From: Alphaproteobacteria bacterium
GTDB taxonomy: Bacteria; Pseudomonadota; Alphaproteobacteria; DSM-16000; Inquilinaceae
DNA: 7,572 nucleotides
Direction of reading: 5' to 3'
NCBI GenBank assembly: GCA_029263555.1
Contig: JAJUFW010000127.1
Location: 1 to 7,572, forward strand
This document shows, in pieces, positions 6,349-7,572 of the stretch (position 1 is the first letter of the stretch; each line of letters starts with the position of its first letter). The position numbers and the translations under genes are program-made. The notes below the pieces were generated by a model. That model was not told the origin of the DNA, ran no database searches, and saw only the letters and a list, made by a program, of their open reading frames with translations.

Positions 6349-7572
6349 CTACCACGTCCTGCTCAGCCGCAACATCGCGGTGCGCTGCTCGCCGTAGTTG
6401 CACACGAACTCCCCGTCGCAGCCGGCGACATACTCCTTGTCGAACAGGTTGATGACGTTCAGCGACACCCCCCAGCCGTCGCGTTCGTAGCGCAGGGCGG
6501 CATCGAAGACCGTATGGCTCGGGACCTCGAGCTGGTTCATCTCGTCGGCATAGGTCTCCCCGACATACCGGACTCCGCCCCCGATGCTGAAGCCCTCGAG
6601 GGCGCCTGCCGGGAAGGAGTAGTCGAGCCATGCCGCCGCCTGAAGCTCGGGCATGAGGGTTGGCCGCCTGCCAATCAGGGCCGGGTTCGTGTCCTCGGTC
6701 ACCTCGATGTCCATCACCGAGATCGCGGCCAGGAGCTTCAGGTTGTCCGTCAGATTGGCGTGACCCTCGACCTCGATCCCGCGAGATCGGACCTCGCCCC
6801 GCTGAACCTCGAAGAAGAGGTTGTTCGGATCGCTGACCGGGACATTCTTGCGGGTGATCTCGAACACGGACGCCGTGATCGACGCGTCGGCGAAGCCGGG
6901 GGTGTATTTGACGACAGCTTCGTACTGCTCGCCGGTCTCGGGCGTGAACGGCCGGCCCGAGGAATCCGCGCCGATCGTCGGGTTGAAGGACCGGGCGTAG
7001 CTCACATAAGGGGTGAGGCCGTTGGCGAATTCATAGCCGAGGCCGACCCGGCCGCTGAATTCCCCATCCGTCCGCTTGAAGTTAGCGCTGCCGACCTCGT
7101 CGCTGCTGTCGGTCCAGAGCCGGTCGTACCGCCCGTTGAGGGTGACGATCCAGCCATCCCCGAACTTGATCTGGTCCTGGGCGTAGAAGCCCAGCTGTTG
7201 CAGCGTCAGGTCCTGGTCCAGGTAGGGGGCGACCGCCGGCTGCGGCAGCCCGTAGACCGGGTCGACGACGCTGATCGGCGTGGCGGCGCCCGCCGCCTGG
7301 ACATGATCGATGTTGTAGTAGCGGTAGTCGATACCCGCCAGCAGGGTATGGTCCAGAGCCCCCGTCCGGAACCGGGATTCGACCTGGTTGTCGAGCGAGA
7401 CGGTGTTGACCGTGGTGTCATGCTCGAAACCGATTCGGTTCAGAAGGCCGGTTGCCTCGTCGACATAGCCGTAGGGGTACGGCCCGGCCTCCTCCGTATC
7501 GACACGGGCGTAGCGGGCATTCTGGCGGAAGGTCAGGGAGTCGCTGAAGTCGTGCTCGAACTCGTAGCCGAC
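6349..7572 (-). CDS. TonB-dependent siderophore receptor, C-terminal part (5' end outside window)
   Basis: The minus-strand frame is open from the right edge to a TAG at 6349-6351, giving 407 residues, roughly the C-terminal half or more of a receptor that is usually about 700 long. The plug domain and signal peptide are outside the window. The visible part is beta-barrel: LGFYAQDQIKFGDGWIVTLNGRYD near 205-228, LTPYVSYARSFNPT in the middle, then ETGEQYEAVVKYT and RSRGIEVEGHANLTDNLKLL, all standard for TonB-dependent siderophore receptors. The end, INLFDKEYVAGC followed by CNYGEQR, carries a CX5C pair (385 and 391 of the visible residues) as in the FhuA C-terminus. This suggests a hydroxamate-type ligand, although that is inference. 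The last residue is Trp, not the commoner Phe. The real frame extends well beyond the first internal ATG at 7005. It probably leads the uptake operon, with its promoter beyond the right edge. Confidence 0.95.
   Translation of the reverse strand, partial: VGYEFEHDFSDSLTFRQNARYARVDTEEAGPYPYGYVDEATGLLNRIGFEHDTTVNTVSLDNQVESRFRTGALDHTLLAGIDYRYYNIDHVQAAGAATPISVVDPVYGLPQPAVAPYLDQDLTLQQLGFYAQDQIKFGDGWIVTLNGRYDRLWTDSSDEVGSANFKRTDGEFSGRVGLGYEFANGLTPYVSYARSFNPTIGADSSGRPFTPETGEQYEAVVKYTPGFADASITASVFEITRKNVPVSDPNNLFFEVQRGEVRSRGIEVEGHANLTDNLKLLAAISVMDIEVTEDTNPALIGRRPTLMPELQAAAWLDYSFPAGALEGFSIGGGVRYVGETYADEMNQLEVPSHTVFDAALRYERDGWGVSLNVINLFDKEYVAGCDGEFVCNYGEQRTAMLRLSRTW

Noticed and set aside
6345..6360. Short inverted repeat AGGAC/GTCCT around the receptor stop codon.
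   Set aside because: Five-base arms with a six-base loop and no T-run; too short to call in this base composition.

Overview
This is a GC-rich, gene-dense window from a Gram-negative bacterium. It carries an outer-membrane TonB-dependent receptor, a periplasmic binding protein with a cleavable signal peptide, and inner-membrane ABC transporters. The base composition, the SD-weak and GTG-rich starts and the protein flavour suggest an alphaproteobacterium (Rhodospirillales or Rhizobiales-like), but that placement is inference. No RNA genes, mobile elements, CRISPR arrays or phage genes were seen. The two intergenic gaps are both shorter than 100 bases.

Left part, plus strand (1-1493): the C-terminal end of an FAD-dependent oxidoreductase, cut by the window edge, is followed after about 94 bases by a complete Gfo/Idh/MocA-family NAD(P)-dependent oxidoreductase. 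The pair looks like the end of a carbohydrate or polyol catabolic operon; the substrate cannot be read from the sequence.

Right part, minus strand (1480-7572): an iron-siderophore uptake operon, transcribed from right to left. In order it holds a FhuA-like TonB-dependent receptor (its N-terminal half lies beyond the right edge), a homodimer-type exporter-fold ABC protein with fused membrane and ATPase domains, a periplasmic siderophore-binding protein, a FecCD-family permease and a FecE/FhuC-family ATPase. The last four genes are separated by 2 bases or overlap by 1-4 bases, so they are probably translationally coupled. The receptor and exporter genes are separated by about 90 bases containing a strong GC hairpin. 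Ferric siderophore would cross the outer membrane through the receptor, be caught by the binding protein and be pumped into the cytoplasm by the permease/ATPase pair. The exporter-fold protein is the unusual member: it could expel a siderophore, recycle the iron-free ligand, or act as a second importer.

The two gene groups converge and overlap tail to tail by 14 bases, and a near-perfect 20-base dyad sits exactly at that junction. There is therefore no room for ordinary intrinsic terminators between them. I see no clearly novel system. The points most worth a second look are the embedded exporter, the convergent overlap with its dyad, and the receptor-exporter spacer.
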